Below are positions 53,437 through 64,000 of a DNA stretch of 64,000 nt, piece after piece. Each line of letters begins with the position of its first letter. Positions within the stretch are counted from its first letter, which is position 1. Position numbers and translations under genes: made by a program. The notes under the pieces are model-generated. The model did no database searches. It saw only the letters and a list, made by a program, of their open reading frames with translations, and had not been told where the DNA came from. This DNA comes from Zanthoxylum bungeanum (lineage: Eukaryota; Streptophyta; Magnoliopsida; Sapindales; Rutaceae): positions 434,001-498,000 of the forward strand of contig SKCR01033467.1 in the NCBI GenBank assembly GCA_019454045.1. Reading direction: 5' to 3'.

Positions 53437-56400
53437 ATGGGGGGAAGGTCTTCAAAGAATGAGCTATCAAGGACTAAAAGAAACTCATCTTTCCATCATC
53501 TTCATTTTGAAGTTATCAGTATTCTCATTAAAAGTTCTTATATCCGTAACTTGGTGTCTAAGAAACGAAGGCGTATGCAAATTGAGGGTTATGATCTTGA
53601 CATGTCGTATATCACAGACCGTCTTTTGGCAATGTCTTTTCCTGCAGAACGTATGCGAGCTGTTTATCGTAACCCTCTCTGGCAGGTCAAGGCTGTCCTA
53701 GACTTGAGACACCAAGAACATTACAAGGTGCACATTTTCAACCGTGAACCATATTAGATGTTCATATTCCATTTATTATTATGTTTGTGATCCTTCAATT
53801 TCTGTATGTACTCGAACATTTAGCAATGGTAACGTTTCTCCATTGTGATGAACCTCTAGCATGTGCTGGGCCATCCTTTACTGGAACTTTTAGCAGTTTG
53901 TGATGAACTCAACTAACAATGAATTAACTTTTCACTGATTTGTAATCCTATGTTCTGAGGTTATAAACAGATAGAAAGTTTTGAATTCATTTGCTTTCAT
54001 CGAATAAAGTTCACTTATATTGGATCCTGCAGGCCTCTGCTTTTATTTTTTAAGTTTTTTGGGCATAGCTACTCATAGTTCTTCGTCTAGTGTTTGTAAT
54101 TCGCAGGTTTATAATTTATGTATAGAAGAGAGCTATGATCCGGAACATTTTTATGGCCGTGTTGAGAGATATCCTTTTGACGACAACCACGTCCCCCATT
54201 TGGAGATGATAAAGCTCCTTTGTGAGAGTGTTCATTCATGGCTATCAAGTGACCCAAAAAATATTGCTGTCATACACTGCATGGTATAACTTGCATTGCC
54301 ATTTAATCTTTCTTGTTATTTTAAGACGTTCATGAGTCACATTTTACACTTTTAAGTAATATTCCTGTATGAATTGCAGTTCAAAACTTTTATTTGATCA
54401 AAATTACACGGCCAAGTAAATTTTGTTCGTAGTAGTTGTCGCTAGTGGCCATATTTGAATTGGACATGTTTCCCATTCACAGCATACCAAATAAAATGTA
54501 GAGGAGCCTTTGCAATGAACTGCAGAAATATCTTAACTATCTGATTATCATTTTTTCTGATGCCAATTCAAATAGAAGAAAATTTTGTAAATGCTATCAA
54601 CTATAGCTTGTTGCAATCTTAATTGTGTTAAATGACTAACCTATGACTTTATTGAGCTAATATATTGAAAACAAACATGGTAAAAAAAAGATTGTTTAGT
54701 AATCTGGACATGGGTGCTTTCATTTCATCAGCTTTCTTTCTTCTCACTTTTTGATGTAATTTCATATGTTTCACCTTCGTCTTTCTCATTTTCATTTTCA
54801 GGCAGGCAAAGGTCGAACAGGATTAATGGTGTGTTTGTACCTTGTTTATACCGGTATGTCAGCAGAGGAGGCTTTACAGTTGTATGCACATAAACGGACT
54901 ACTAATAACGAAGGAGTAAGTCATCTTAGGTAAATTAATAAGGTTGGAACATAATTCCAGTGTGACAATAGGTGATAGAAATTGCAATGGCAACTGTGTT
55001 TGCTTATTTAAAAGTTGGCATTCTTTATCGTGGTATGTCTGCTGTGTTTTATGATGAAAGGACTGTCCCGATATTAGTAGGAGATCTGTTCTTTCTGTCA
55101 TATTCCTCTACATACACTTAATTTTTCCTTCTTTTTAATCTTTTTAGAGTCTATAATGTGGATGTTGAGATGGACAAGCCACTAGGCATGACAGGCCAGG
55201 GTTAGAAATCGAGATGTGCTTTCCAATTGCAAATAAGATGAGACGGTAAAAGGATAAAAGCAGATCATCAGTTGTACTGCAAATCCAAGGAAAGAATCAA
55301 AATGGTTATGGGTTGAAGCAGTCATAAATACATATTATTGTGTGATTTAAAAAAGTCTGTACCTGAGGAAGTGGAGAGGTAAATTAAAAAGAAATTTGAC
55401 ACAGCTTAGTTGAGTTGAGAGTGTTTTTAGAGCTCAAATGCCATTGTCAGTGCTTTACCTATTAGCTTAAGCACTGTTCTAAAATGCGGTGCCTAGTGTC
55501 ACCTAGGCACGGCCAGGCCACCGCACCTAAAACCAAATCGGTGGAGGAAATGCTATAGTCATGTTTAACAAAAGAGAGGCCATGTTAATGCTAAAACAAT
55601 TGAAGCAAACGATCTCCTTAGGATTTTCCTTTTCTAAAAACAAGGTCTTCGGTATTAGTTATATTTAAAGCTACCTTGGACTCTTTAAAGGATTGCCTAG
55701 TATTCATTCCTGCAGATTTTAAATTTTGTTTGGGTGGCTATAATTTATATTGCTTGTGTTGAACAGGTCTCGATACCAAGCCAAAGACGTTATGTTGGAT
55801 ACTGGAACAGTATAATTTCATTTCCCAGGGGTATTCATAATGGACTTCCAGACATAAAATTGCCTAAAAAATGTAGCAGAGAATTGCTGCGAATTCGTCT
55901 TTATGACATGGTTAACACTAATGCAGTCTTCTTTGTTGTCTCCGAGTTGCAAGAGGTGAGTCCATCTTTAATTTTCTCAGATGTTAAAGCAAATTATCTG
56001 CTATGTCAAAGCAATTTCCTCTTTGCTTTCATAGGTTACAGGTCAGTTGTACCGTCCAGCAATGGAACTTTCCAGGAATTGTTGCAGACCGGTTAAAACA
56101 GGAAACCAGAGAAGCACTAATCCTGAGTACTATGTTTCTTCCATTGAAGATGAAGAAGAAGGGAGCAAAGCAGAGTCCCAAGAACCACGTGTTGTTGTCC
56201 AAATGGACACAGAGAGTCCCATAATCTACCAAAAGACCTGTCTTGATCATTGTTTTGACAAACCTTTGCAAGTAAGTCACCGCAATATTTACATAGAAAA
56301 TCACTTTCAAGCACTTCAAAAAGCTTCACATCAGCTACTATAGTGAACCTAATTGTCACTCAAATCATGTTTGCATATGCTTCATGATTGAACAGGTCAG

Positions 56401-56767
56401 CGGAGATATTCGTGTTATATTCTATGAAAAAATGATTGGATCGCGCTTCTTTTATGCTTGCTTCAACACAGCATTTATCCGAAACAGCATGCTACAGGTC
56501 ACTTTTATGGTTTTTACATCCACAAAATATCAATTTACAAGTTACATTTGCATTGCTTGCATAAAAAAGCTTAAATATGATTCTGTTATTGCTTTCTGAA
56601 TTCTGCAGTTCTCTATCCGGGACTTGGATAAAGTTGGCAGCCGAGGTAGATCAATATGTGGCCCTTCATTTTGCTTGGAGCTGCTATTTGGTCCTGCTAA
56701 TCCAAAGTCTTCATTGACGCATTCACGCGATGATGATGATGAACATTTCAGCCATGATTCGTCGTGA
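53437..56767 (+). CDS. PTEN1: PTEN-type dual-specificity lipid phosphatase (PTEN1 group)
   Basis: Removes the 3-phosphate of phosphoinositides. Exons: 53437-53727, 54107-54283, 54802-54915, 55767-55955, 56035-56271, 56396-56497, 56609-56767; 422 residues, all in phase. Phosphatase domain at residues ~50-210: RNLVSKKRRR (basic lipid-binding patch), GYDLDMSYITDRLLAMSFPA, FPFDDN-type WPD-loop equivalent YPFDDNHVP, and P-loop HCMAGKGRTG with catalytic Cys155, split by the exon 2/3 junction. TTNNEGVSIPSQRRYV follows. The rest is a C2 domain (LLRIRLYDMVN, VVQMDTESPI, SGDIRVIFYEKMIGSRFFY). The acidic tail lacks a clear PDZ ligand. The single C2 tail and short N-terminus fit PTEN1 (known for pollen and autophagy roles in Arabidopsis) rather than PTEN2. 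The Met in HCM is usual for plants. Confidence 0.93.
55472..55570. mobile_element. Fragment of CCTAG-rich hAT family in PTEN1 intron 3
   Basis: CACTGTTCTAAAATGCGGTG then CCTAGTGTCACCTAGGCACGG match the 5' terminal style of the elements at 27226 and 30871. The remainder is lost, so this is a truncated relic. Confidence 0.5.
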
Positions 56768-58525
56768 AGTCTCATGAGATCAGATTGGTTTATAGAAATG
56801 CAAGAAAAAGACATACAGAACTTTCATAAACACATACCTAGAAAGTTTTTCACCAATATGGTCCAAAAATGGATGAATATTTGTAGTTTTATGGCAACTG
56901 ATTTATCTTGCTTAGCCATCTAGTTTTTAATGGGCGCGAAGCATAGGAAATATGAGCAATTTTTTTGTTAATTTCAGCATTTTGGTTGCTATCAAGATGA
57001 TGTCTGTTTCATTTTTTTTCATTTTCTGGTTTCTTGATACAAACACTTGCATCAATTTTGTGTATATTTAAACTTGCACCATCACTTGGCCAAAACTCAT
57101 ACATATCAATATTCAATACTCTTGATCTGATGGATGGACTAAATTTAGCGGCAAGCAAACAAAGGATTCTAAGCCTCTCTCTTTCAAAAAAAAAAACCCT
57201 AACAGCTCTTTTATCTCCTGCCGCCACCCCCACAGCTTGGTGGTGGTGGTGGCGGCGACATGCAACTTCTCATCTTCTTTTTTATTTTACGCCCTTCAGC
57301 TTTTTCTCTTCTAATATTTCTTCCTCTTTCACCATTTTCTTCATTCTTCGTGAATTTTTTTGCAGTGGCCTGAGCTACAAAACATGGGATATTTTTGTAG
57401 TGGCCATTTTCTTCACTCTCGCTTCTACTGCTTCATCTTTTCTTCTTCTTATCCTTTCTCTACGCTCTGGCGCCTCTGATTTTCTGACCATCTAAGATCT
57501 TTTTTTTTTTTTTTTTAAATATGTATTTATATCTATATCTTTGGATCTATGACTCCACCCATATGTGGTGGTAATTTTCCAATCTTGTGTTGGATTTTTG
57601 TTTCTGTTTTGCAGGAATAAAATTGTTATCTTTTCATCAGCCAATAGAAGATCTGTGAGAGGAATATTGTAGATCTATTTTTGGAAGTGAATATTGAATT
57701 TTGTAACTTCCTTATAGATTTATTTATTTTTTTATGATAGATTGTATATGGATTGTTGTAAAAGTTTATGTTCTATATATTGTGTATTTTATGTAATTGT
57801 TTTTGGATTTCGTATTCACCAACAATAGCAGATGTGAGACATTCAGGCCAGTCCGTAAAATTTTCCAGCTCTTTCAGTAGATTTCGGTGTGAATATGACT
57901 TCCGATCTGAACAGTTTTAGTAGAGCGCAATATATGGTTTTATGTCATTAGGCTTTGTCTTAACTAAGTTTGAGCCTTAGGTTATCCTAAGTTTGTAATC
58001 GAACCGAAATGGCCGCATATTTACATCCTTGTGGTGTGTTATTAATAAAGGGTTCATTATCTTTTAAAAAAACAAATATTAGTTCTGTTTTCGAGGAGTT
58101 ATTTAATTATACAAATATGATGGGGTTTTAAATGATTTTCCAAAGAAAAGAAAAATAGGGGGATAAATAAAACCAAATCAAACAAAGTGTTTTTTTATTA
58201 ATTACAGTCGACTATACGAATATTTTGATATTATCGTGTTTTATTTAAAATGTAGTTTTTTATGGTTTTTATTTATATCTCTTAATCATTACATCTAAAT
58301 TAAGACAAAAAATGATGATAATAGAAAAATATTTTGTCACTTCTCATTAGTCTTAACACAAGTTGCGGCTACTATATATCTTTAATGACGTGGATATAAG
58401 TAATATTCTTTTTTCATAACAACACTCCAAAAAAAAAAAAAAAAACTTTAGTATTCTTAATCCCTTTAATGGATATTTTGATGACTTAAAATTAATTTAA
58501 AATAGAACACCAATTCAAATAAACT
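56768..58525. other. Intergenic, no gene seen
   Basis: PTEN1 3' flank and the promoter side of the E4 gene. A GGT repeat near 57237 and T-rich tracts occur. Open frames here show no domain or coding character. Confidence 0.45.
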
Positions 58526-58702
58526 TTGAATCAAATTTCCAATTATAAATGCAAAGTAACACCACCCAACGACAGCGTTTTACTTGGAAAAATCCATTCT
58601 TCATCAAAAGTCTTTCCTTCTCTTTTATGTTCTTCACTCCCTAATCATCTAAACTTTCCCACCAATTTTCCGTTTGTTTCCCGGGAAAATCTCCCCATCC
58701 TG

Positions 58703-60888
58703 ATGGCGTCAACAAAGCCGCAGCGATCCCCGGAAGAAATCGAGGACATAATGCTCCGCAAAATCTTCCTTGTAACCCTAACAGAAGCAACCGCTGACGC
58801 CGATCCACGAATCGCATACTTGGAATTTATCAGCGAAGGCAAAGACATGAAGCTCTCCCGTGGACTTATGGAAAGGGTCCTAGTCGATCGGCTTTCCGGA
58901 AATTTCCCCGCCGCCGAACCGGCGTTTGTGTACTTGGTCAACTGCTACCGTCGTGCCCACGACGAATTGAAGAAAATCGGGAACTTGAAGGACAAGAATC
59001 TCCGGTCCGAGCTGGAGAGCGTCGTTAAACAGGCTAAAAAAATTATTGTATCTTATTGTAGAATTCATTTAGCTAATCCTGATCTTTTTGGTAGTAATAA
59101 TGATAATAATTATGAAATTAATAGTGATAATAATAGTAGATCGAGTGTTTCGCCATTGTTGCCTTTTATATTTGCTGAGGTTGGGGGCGGAATAGATTGC
59201 TTTGGAAATACTAGTAGTGGGTCCCAATGTCCACCGGGGTTTTTGAAGGAGTTATTTGAGGATGCGGATTTTGATAGCTTGGACCCGGTGTTGAAAGGGT
59301 TGTATGAGAATTTGAGAGGGAGTGTGTTGAATGTGTCGGCATTGGGGAATTTTCAGCAGCCTTTAAGGGCTTTATTGTATTTGGTTAGTTTTCCGGTGGG
59401 GGCAAAGAGTTTGGTGAATCATCAGTGGTGGATACCAAAAAGTGTGTACATGAATGGGAGAGTTATTGAAATGACTAGTATTTTGGGTCCCTTTTTTCAT
59501 GTGAGTGCTTTGCCTGATCATGCTATTTTCAAGAGCCAGCCTGATGTTGGGTGAGTGAATTTGAAAACAAACTTACTTACCTTAACCAATGGTTTCTTTA
59601 AGCTAAGTTCATTTGTATTATTTATTTTAATAAACAAAAAAGGCTTAATAAACAAATAAGCCAACTCAGTTGTATACATCATCTATCCAGTTTACTCCAT
59701 TAACAAAAAAGGCTTAATGAAGGAAAAATGCAATTATGTTAGGCAGTGCTTCCAGTATTTGCTTAATAAAGTGTATGTAAATGCTTCGGTTTCCTAACAT
59801 ATGAATCTACTGTTTTGGAGTGCTTTTGTATGAAATATTTAATGCCTTAGATTTCTTATTGATATATCACTTATTGCTCGAGAAAACCAGCCAGCAGTGT
59901 TTCTCTGAAGCATCAACTCGTCGACGAGCTGATTTGTTGTCTTCATTCGCCACAATTAAGACTGTCATGAAAGGCTTGTATAAGGATCTTGGAGATGTTC
60001 TTCTTGCTCTCTTGAAAAACACCGAAACCCGTGAGAATGTTCTCGAGTATCTTGCGGAGGTCATCAATAGAAACTCATCACGGGCCCATATTCAGGTGAT
60101 TTTCCCTGCATACCACATTTTTAAGTTGGCGTTAACGGCATTGAAATAATTTTTTCCAATAAAAATCATTTAAACAATCAACGTGCCAAGTATTTTTATT
60201 TTGTTTCTTCTATCTAAAGGAAATGTTGAAGCCAAATTATATAGGCTTATAAGTCCATTAGAAAGCAAGGTTTATTTATTGATTACTTGCGCCTCCTTTG
60301 GTCTATTGTGATACTAATTGTACATAACATGTTTCACAGGTTGAGCCTTTATCTTGTGCGAGCTCTGGCATGTTTGTCAACCTTAGTGCTGTCATGCTTC
60401 GTCTTTGCGATCCATTTTTAGGTGCGAATTTAACGAAAAGGGATAAAATTGATCCGAAATATATTTTCTACAGTAGTCGTTTGGATTTAAGGTGAGGACT
60501 TTCTTTCATTGGCATTTTATCTTCATCCGCTTCTTGCTATAGAGATGTTGCTACTGTTCCTAATTATTGGTTTTTAGCGTATATTAGATCATTGACTGCT
60601 TTACATGCATCATCGGAAGAAGTTGTTGAATGGATTGATAAAGACAATCCTGCGAAAGCAAATGGCTCTCAACAATTTAGTGATGGCGAAAACCGCTTTT
60701 TACAATCTCAACAAGCCACCAGCTCCAGCAGTGGTGCATCTGAACCTTCTCTCCACACTGTGAAGCCAGCATCAAGTTGCAGCGGAAAATCTAAATACCC
60801 GTTTATTTGTGAATGTTTCTTTATGACTGCAAGGGTGCTCAACTTGGGCTTGTTAAAAGCATTTTCGGACTTTAAGCATCTCGTTCAG
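58703..60888 (+). CDS. PUB1: Ubiquitin conjugation factor E4 (UFD2/PUB1), N-terminal half
   Basis: U-box E4/E3 enzyme that extends ubiquitin chains with the CDC48 machinery; plant orthologue also called MUSE3. Exons in the window: 58703-59550, 59891-60095, 60340-60491, 60588-60888, giving 502 residues in phase; the full protein is about twice that, with the U-box at the far C-terminus, outside. The E4 core is evident in GRVIEMTSILGPFFHVSALP, CFSEASTRR, FVNLSAVMLRLCDPFL and FICECFFMTARVLNLG. A family-variable insertion near residue 128 is Asn/Asp-rich (NNDNNYEINSDNNS). The start MASTKPQRSPEEIED matches the family. The following intron holds a SINE and an antisense Ty1/copia element, so the gene is probably intact if the intron is spliced; the window cannot prove it. 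Confidence 0.9.
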
Positions 60889-61045
60889 GTATTGCTTGCT
60901 TTCTATGTATGGCTGATTTTGAATTGAAAATTATTGCTTTCTGAGTTTGTTTTGTTTTTTAATGATTTGAGCATGCACTGTAGTAACCACCGTGAACTGT
61001 TTTGACAACTTGTTTTTATATGAATGTAAATAAGTTAATCTATTG

Positions 61046-61190
61046 TATCCCCAAAGGATAGCCTAGTTGGCTTAACTCTTGCAATGGAAGCAAGAGGTCG
61101 CAGGTTCGAGACTTAGGATACATTTAATTTGGGTTTGGGTGGGGTGAGAGTGTATTATTTAAGGAAGAGACTTAGACCTTCTTTAATTTA
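61046..61190 (+). mobile_element. Second tRNA-like SINE in E4 intron
   Basis: AGCCTAGTTGGCTTAACTCT (A-box-like) and GCAGGTTCGAGAC (B box) 38 bases apart form a tRNA-like head, followed by GGGTTTGGGTGGGGTGAGAG. Its head differs from the common SINE of this window, so it is another family. It directly abuts the copia element. Confidence 0.55.
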
Positions 61191-61202
61191 CAATCTATAT
61201 AT

Positions 61203-61378
61203 TGTGAGAATTTGTGAAGAAAATGTCTATAAACATTTGCTTGATTTAGAACTTACAATGAGAGGTCTTTATATAGGCATTATACAACTACCATATTAAC
61301 TACCATATTAAATACAAAACACCACAACTACCAACTACACACTACATAACTAATTCCAACACCTAACTAATTCCAACA
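61203..61378 (-). mobile_element. 3' LTR of antisense Ty1/copia element
   Basis: On the minus strand the 176-bp LTR starts TGTTGGAATTAG and ends ATTCTCACA, with TATA motif CTATATAAAG inside. It is preceded by a polypurine tract GCTTGAGGGAAG (61379-61390), which fixes orientation and boundary. The outer flank is TATAT; the matching 5' copy is outside the window. Confidence 0.75.
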
Positions 61379-61384
61379 CTTCCC

Positions 61385-64000
61385 TCAAGCTGGAGCATAC
61401 ATGTTATATGCACCAAACTTGTTACAGATGAAATCAATACGAAGACCGCGAAGAGACTTAGTAAGGACATTTGCTAATTGACCGTCTGAGTTAACAAAGC
61501 TAGTAGCAATATATCCTGACAAAATTTTCTCTCTGATAAAGTGACAATCCACTTCTATATGTTTGGTCCTCTCGTGAAACACAGGATTGGAGGCGATATG
61601 TAATGCTGCCTGGTTGTCACAGATTAGTTTCATTTGTGCTCCTCCTCCAAACTTTAATTCTTGCAGTAACTGTTTCAACCATATCAGCTCACATGTTGCT
61701 AAGGCCATAGCTCTATATTCTGCCTCTGCACTAGACCTGGCTACAACAATTTGCTTCTTACTCTTCCAGGATATGAGATTACCTCCAATCAAAACACAAT
61801 AACCTGTAGTAGAGCGTCTATCGGACGGAGAACCCGCCCAATCTGCATCAGAATAACCGATAACCTGAGTATGTCCCTTGTCTTCATATAGTAGACCTTG
61901 GCCTGGTGCTCTTTTAACATATCTAAGAATGCGTATAACAGCATCCCAATGACTTTGGCAAGGGGTTTGTAGAAACTGACTTAACCACACTTACAGCAAA
62001 AGAAATATCCGGTCGTGTGATGGTAAGGTAGTTTAGCTTCCCAACTAATCTCCTGTATTGTCCAGGATCATCCAGTGGTTCTCCGATTAGCTTTCTATAC
62101 TCTTCGGGATTCTCCAACGGCTCCCCTCTTTTGGTAGGAGTTTAATATTGGGATCCATAGGTGTGTCCACTGGTCTGCAATCTAACATACCAGTCTCCTG
62201 AAGAATATCCAATGCATACTTCCTCTGGGAAATAGCTACCCCAGAGTTAGATTGTGCCACCTCTATGCCAAGAAAGTACTTGAGTCGTCCCAAATCCTTA
62301 GCTTGAAAATGATTAAATAGGTGTGTTTTTAGCTCCCGAATACCCTCTTGATCACTTCCAGTGATGACGATATCATCCACATAAACTACTAAGTAGATAC
62401 ATTTGCCATTGTAATGGCGGTAGAAAACAGAGTGATCGGCTTCACTACGAGTCATACCAAAATTTGTAATTACAGCACTGAACCTCCCAAACCAAGCACG
62501 AGGAGACTGTTTTAAACCATAAAGAGAACGGCGAAGCCGACATACCAAACCATACTCCCCCTGAGCAACAAAACCAGGTGGTTGCTCCATATAGACTTCC
62601 TCCTGAAGATCACCATGGAGAAAGACATTCTTGATGTCTAACTGATAAAGGGGCCAATGACGCATAGCCGCAATGGAGAGAAACAATCGGACAGAGGCAA
62701 TTTTGGCCACATGAGAAAAAGTGTCACCATAGTCCAGACCAAATATCTGTGTATAGCCCTTGGCAACCAGACGAGCCTTAAGACGATCAATGTTCCCATC
62801 AGGACCAACCTTCACTGTATAAACCCACCGACAGCCAACTACAGATTTGCCGGACGGTAATGGAACCAAATCCCATGTGCCACTAGAGTGTAAGGCGTCC
62901 ATTTCATCAATCATTGCCTGCTTCCACCCGGGGTGGGATAATGCCTCACTGAGCTTTTTAGGAATAGAAACAGAAGACAAGATGGAAACAAAAGCATAAT
63001 ATGGAGCAGATAAACGATGATAACTCATAAATGTGTATATAGGATGAGGATTGCGAGTGGAACGAATACCTTTGCTAGTGGCAATAGGACCATGTAGGGC
63101 AGGCAGATCCACAGTAGGGGTAGGAGCTGGAGCAGGGTGTGAGTCAGCCTGGAGAGGTGGGGGGCGAGGACGACGTTGGTAGACCTGAAGAGCACGAGGT
63201 AATGGGACAACCTCTGATGGAGGACTATAGAATGGAACGGGAAGAACCTCTGGATGGAGTGTAATGGGCGGTGTATCTGGAGAGAAAAATGGGGATGACT
63301 CAAAGAAGATAACGTTAGCAGAAATGATGTAACGGTCAATAATGGAGAATAACAACGATACCCTTTTTGAAGTCGAGAGTAACCCAAGAAGATACATTTG
63401 ATGGACTTAGCACCCAATTTATCCCGGCCTGGTGTCAGGTTATGGACAAAGCAAACACAACCAATATGCGAAGGGGTAAATGATGGAGAGGTTGAGTGGG
63501 AAATAGAATGGAGTGGGGAAGTTGATTTTGTAAAACAGAGGAAGGCATACGATTAATTAAATAGCAAGCTGTGAGAACAGCATCCCCCCAGAAACGAAAG
63601 GGCAGATGATTGTGGAGTAGAAGGTACGGGCCGTGTCAATGAGATGTCTGTTTTTACGTTCAGCGACACCATTTTGTTGGGGTGTGTGAGCACAAGAGGA
63701 CTCATGAAGAATACTGAGGGAGGACATGAAGTTTTTGAACGGGGTAGAAAAATATTCACGAGCATTATCACTGCGTAATATGCTTATAGGAACACCGAAT
63801 TGAGTTTGAATCTCAGCACAAAAGGCTTTAAAGGTCGAAAATAACTCAGAACGATCTTTAAGTAAGAAGAGCCAAGTGTTTCGAGAATGGTTATCAATAA
63901 ATGTAACAAAATAGCGAAATCCCAAAACAGAGTTGACACGACAGAGACCCCAAACATCAGAATGAACTAAGTCAAATAGGGACGCAGCCTGATTATTGAT
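61385..64000 (-). pseudogene. Ty1/copia pol region, frameshifted
   Basis: Read right to left: integrase core (63925-63557) with IDNHSRNTW, SDNARE and QQNGVAERKNRHL; the post-integrase KCIFLGYS-type segment near 63400; reverse transcriptase (about 63080-62120) with WKQAMIDEMDALHSSGTWDL, LDIKNVFLHGDL and the catalytic YVDDIVI; then RNase H (61990-61385) with YSDADWAGSPSDRRSTTGY and ADV-type end near LANVLTKSL. Frame changes occur between 63557 and 63417, near 63380, near 62105 and near 61980, so no continuous polyprotein exists. Gag and the 5' LTR lie outside the window. Typical plant copia retrotransposon inserted antisense in an E4 gene intron. Confidence 0.88.

Noticed and set aside
54281..54830. 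Met instead of Lys after the catalytic Cys of PTEN (HCM)
   Set aside because: Plant PTEN proteins commonly have HCMAGKGRTG, so this is not a lost residue.
57034..57495. 153-codon open frame between PTEN1 and E4
   Set aside because: Made of microsatellite Trp runs (GGT repeat) and T-rich Phe/Ser stretches; no domain and no splice logic.
61046..61115. Possible functional tRNA gene
   Set aside because: A- and B-box-like motifs are present, but the acceptor and anticodon stems do not pair; better explained as a SINE head.

Overview
This is nuclear DNA from a flowering plant, almost certainly a eudicot. It is AT-rich, the genes carry GT-AG introns, many have a leader intron in the 5' UTR, and the proteins are plant families (SnRK1, GAUT, MUB, ERF, chloroplast ClpB). 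The species cannot be named from the sequence. No organellar, bacterial or viral DNA was recognised.

Layout. 1-2299 (-): N-terminal part of a GNOM-like ARF-GEF closest to GNL1, cut by the window edge and carrying two apparent single-base frameshifts. 2.9-13.2 kb: repeat-rich, with foldback MITEs, a solo-type LTR, a CACTA relic, SINEs, and a 3.6 kb GC-patterned solo LTR of Tat/Ogre style with 5-bp target duplications; just upstream of the next gene lies a tandem duplication, one copy of which took a MULE-type foldback element. 13399-14499 (+): intronless ERF of the ERN/RAP2.11 type. 15866-19730 (-): complete ten-exon SnRK1 alpha kinase with a 7-residue tandem duplication between HRD and DFG. 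22773-24222 (-): TMEM230-like membrane protein. 24.8-28.9 kb: repeats. 29326-34770 (+): GAUT13/14-type galacturonosyltransferase, with a 46-codon upstream ORF and two nested hAT elements in intron 3. 37561-38937 (+): prenylated ubiquitin-fold protein (MUB). 40793-47210 (+): chloroplast ClpB3 with a heat-shock element and an ABRE/G-box in its promoter. 48806-49612 (-): membrane RING protein. 53437-56767 (+): PTEN1-type phosphatase. 58703-right edge (+): 5' half of the UFD2/E4 ubiquitin conjugation factor; the intron after its fourth exon holds an antisense, frameshifted Ty1/copia element that runs off the window.

The genes are unrelated housekeeping and signalling loci, each with its own promoter; there is no cluster or operon. 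The shared theme is the mobile-element load: one tRNA-derived A-tailed SINE family appears about nine times, two copies with 16-bp target duplications; hAT, MULE and other foldback elements sit in introns and promoters. No new multi-gene system was found. The most checkable points are the SnRK1 active-site-loop duplication, the GNL1 frameshifts, the nested hATs, the structured 3.6 kb LTR, the GAUT upstream ORF and the ClpB promoter elements.
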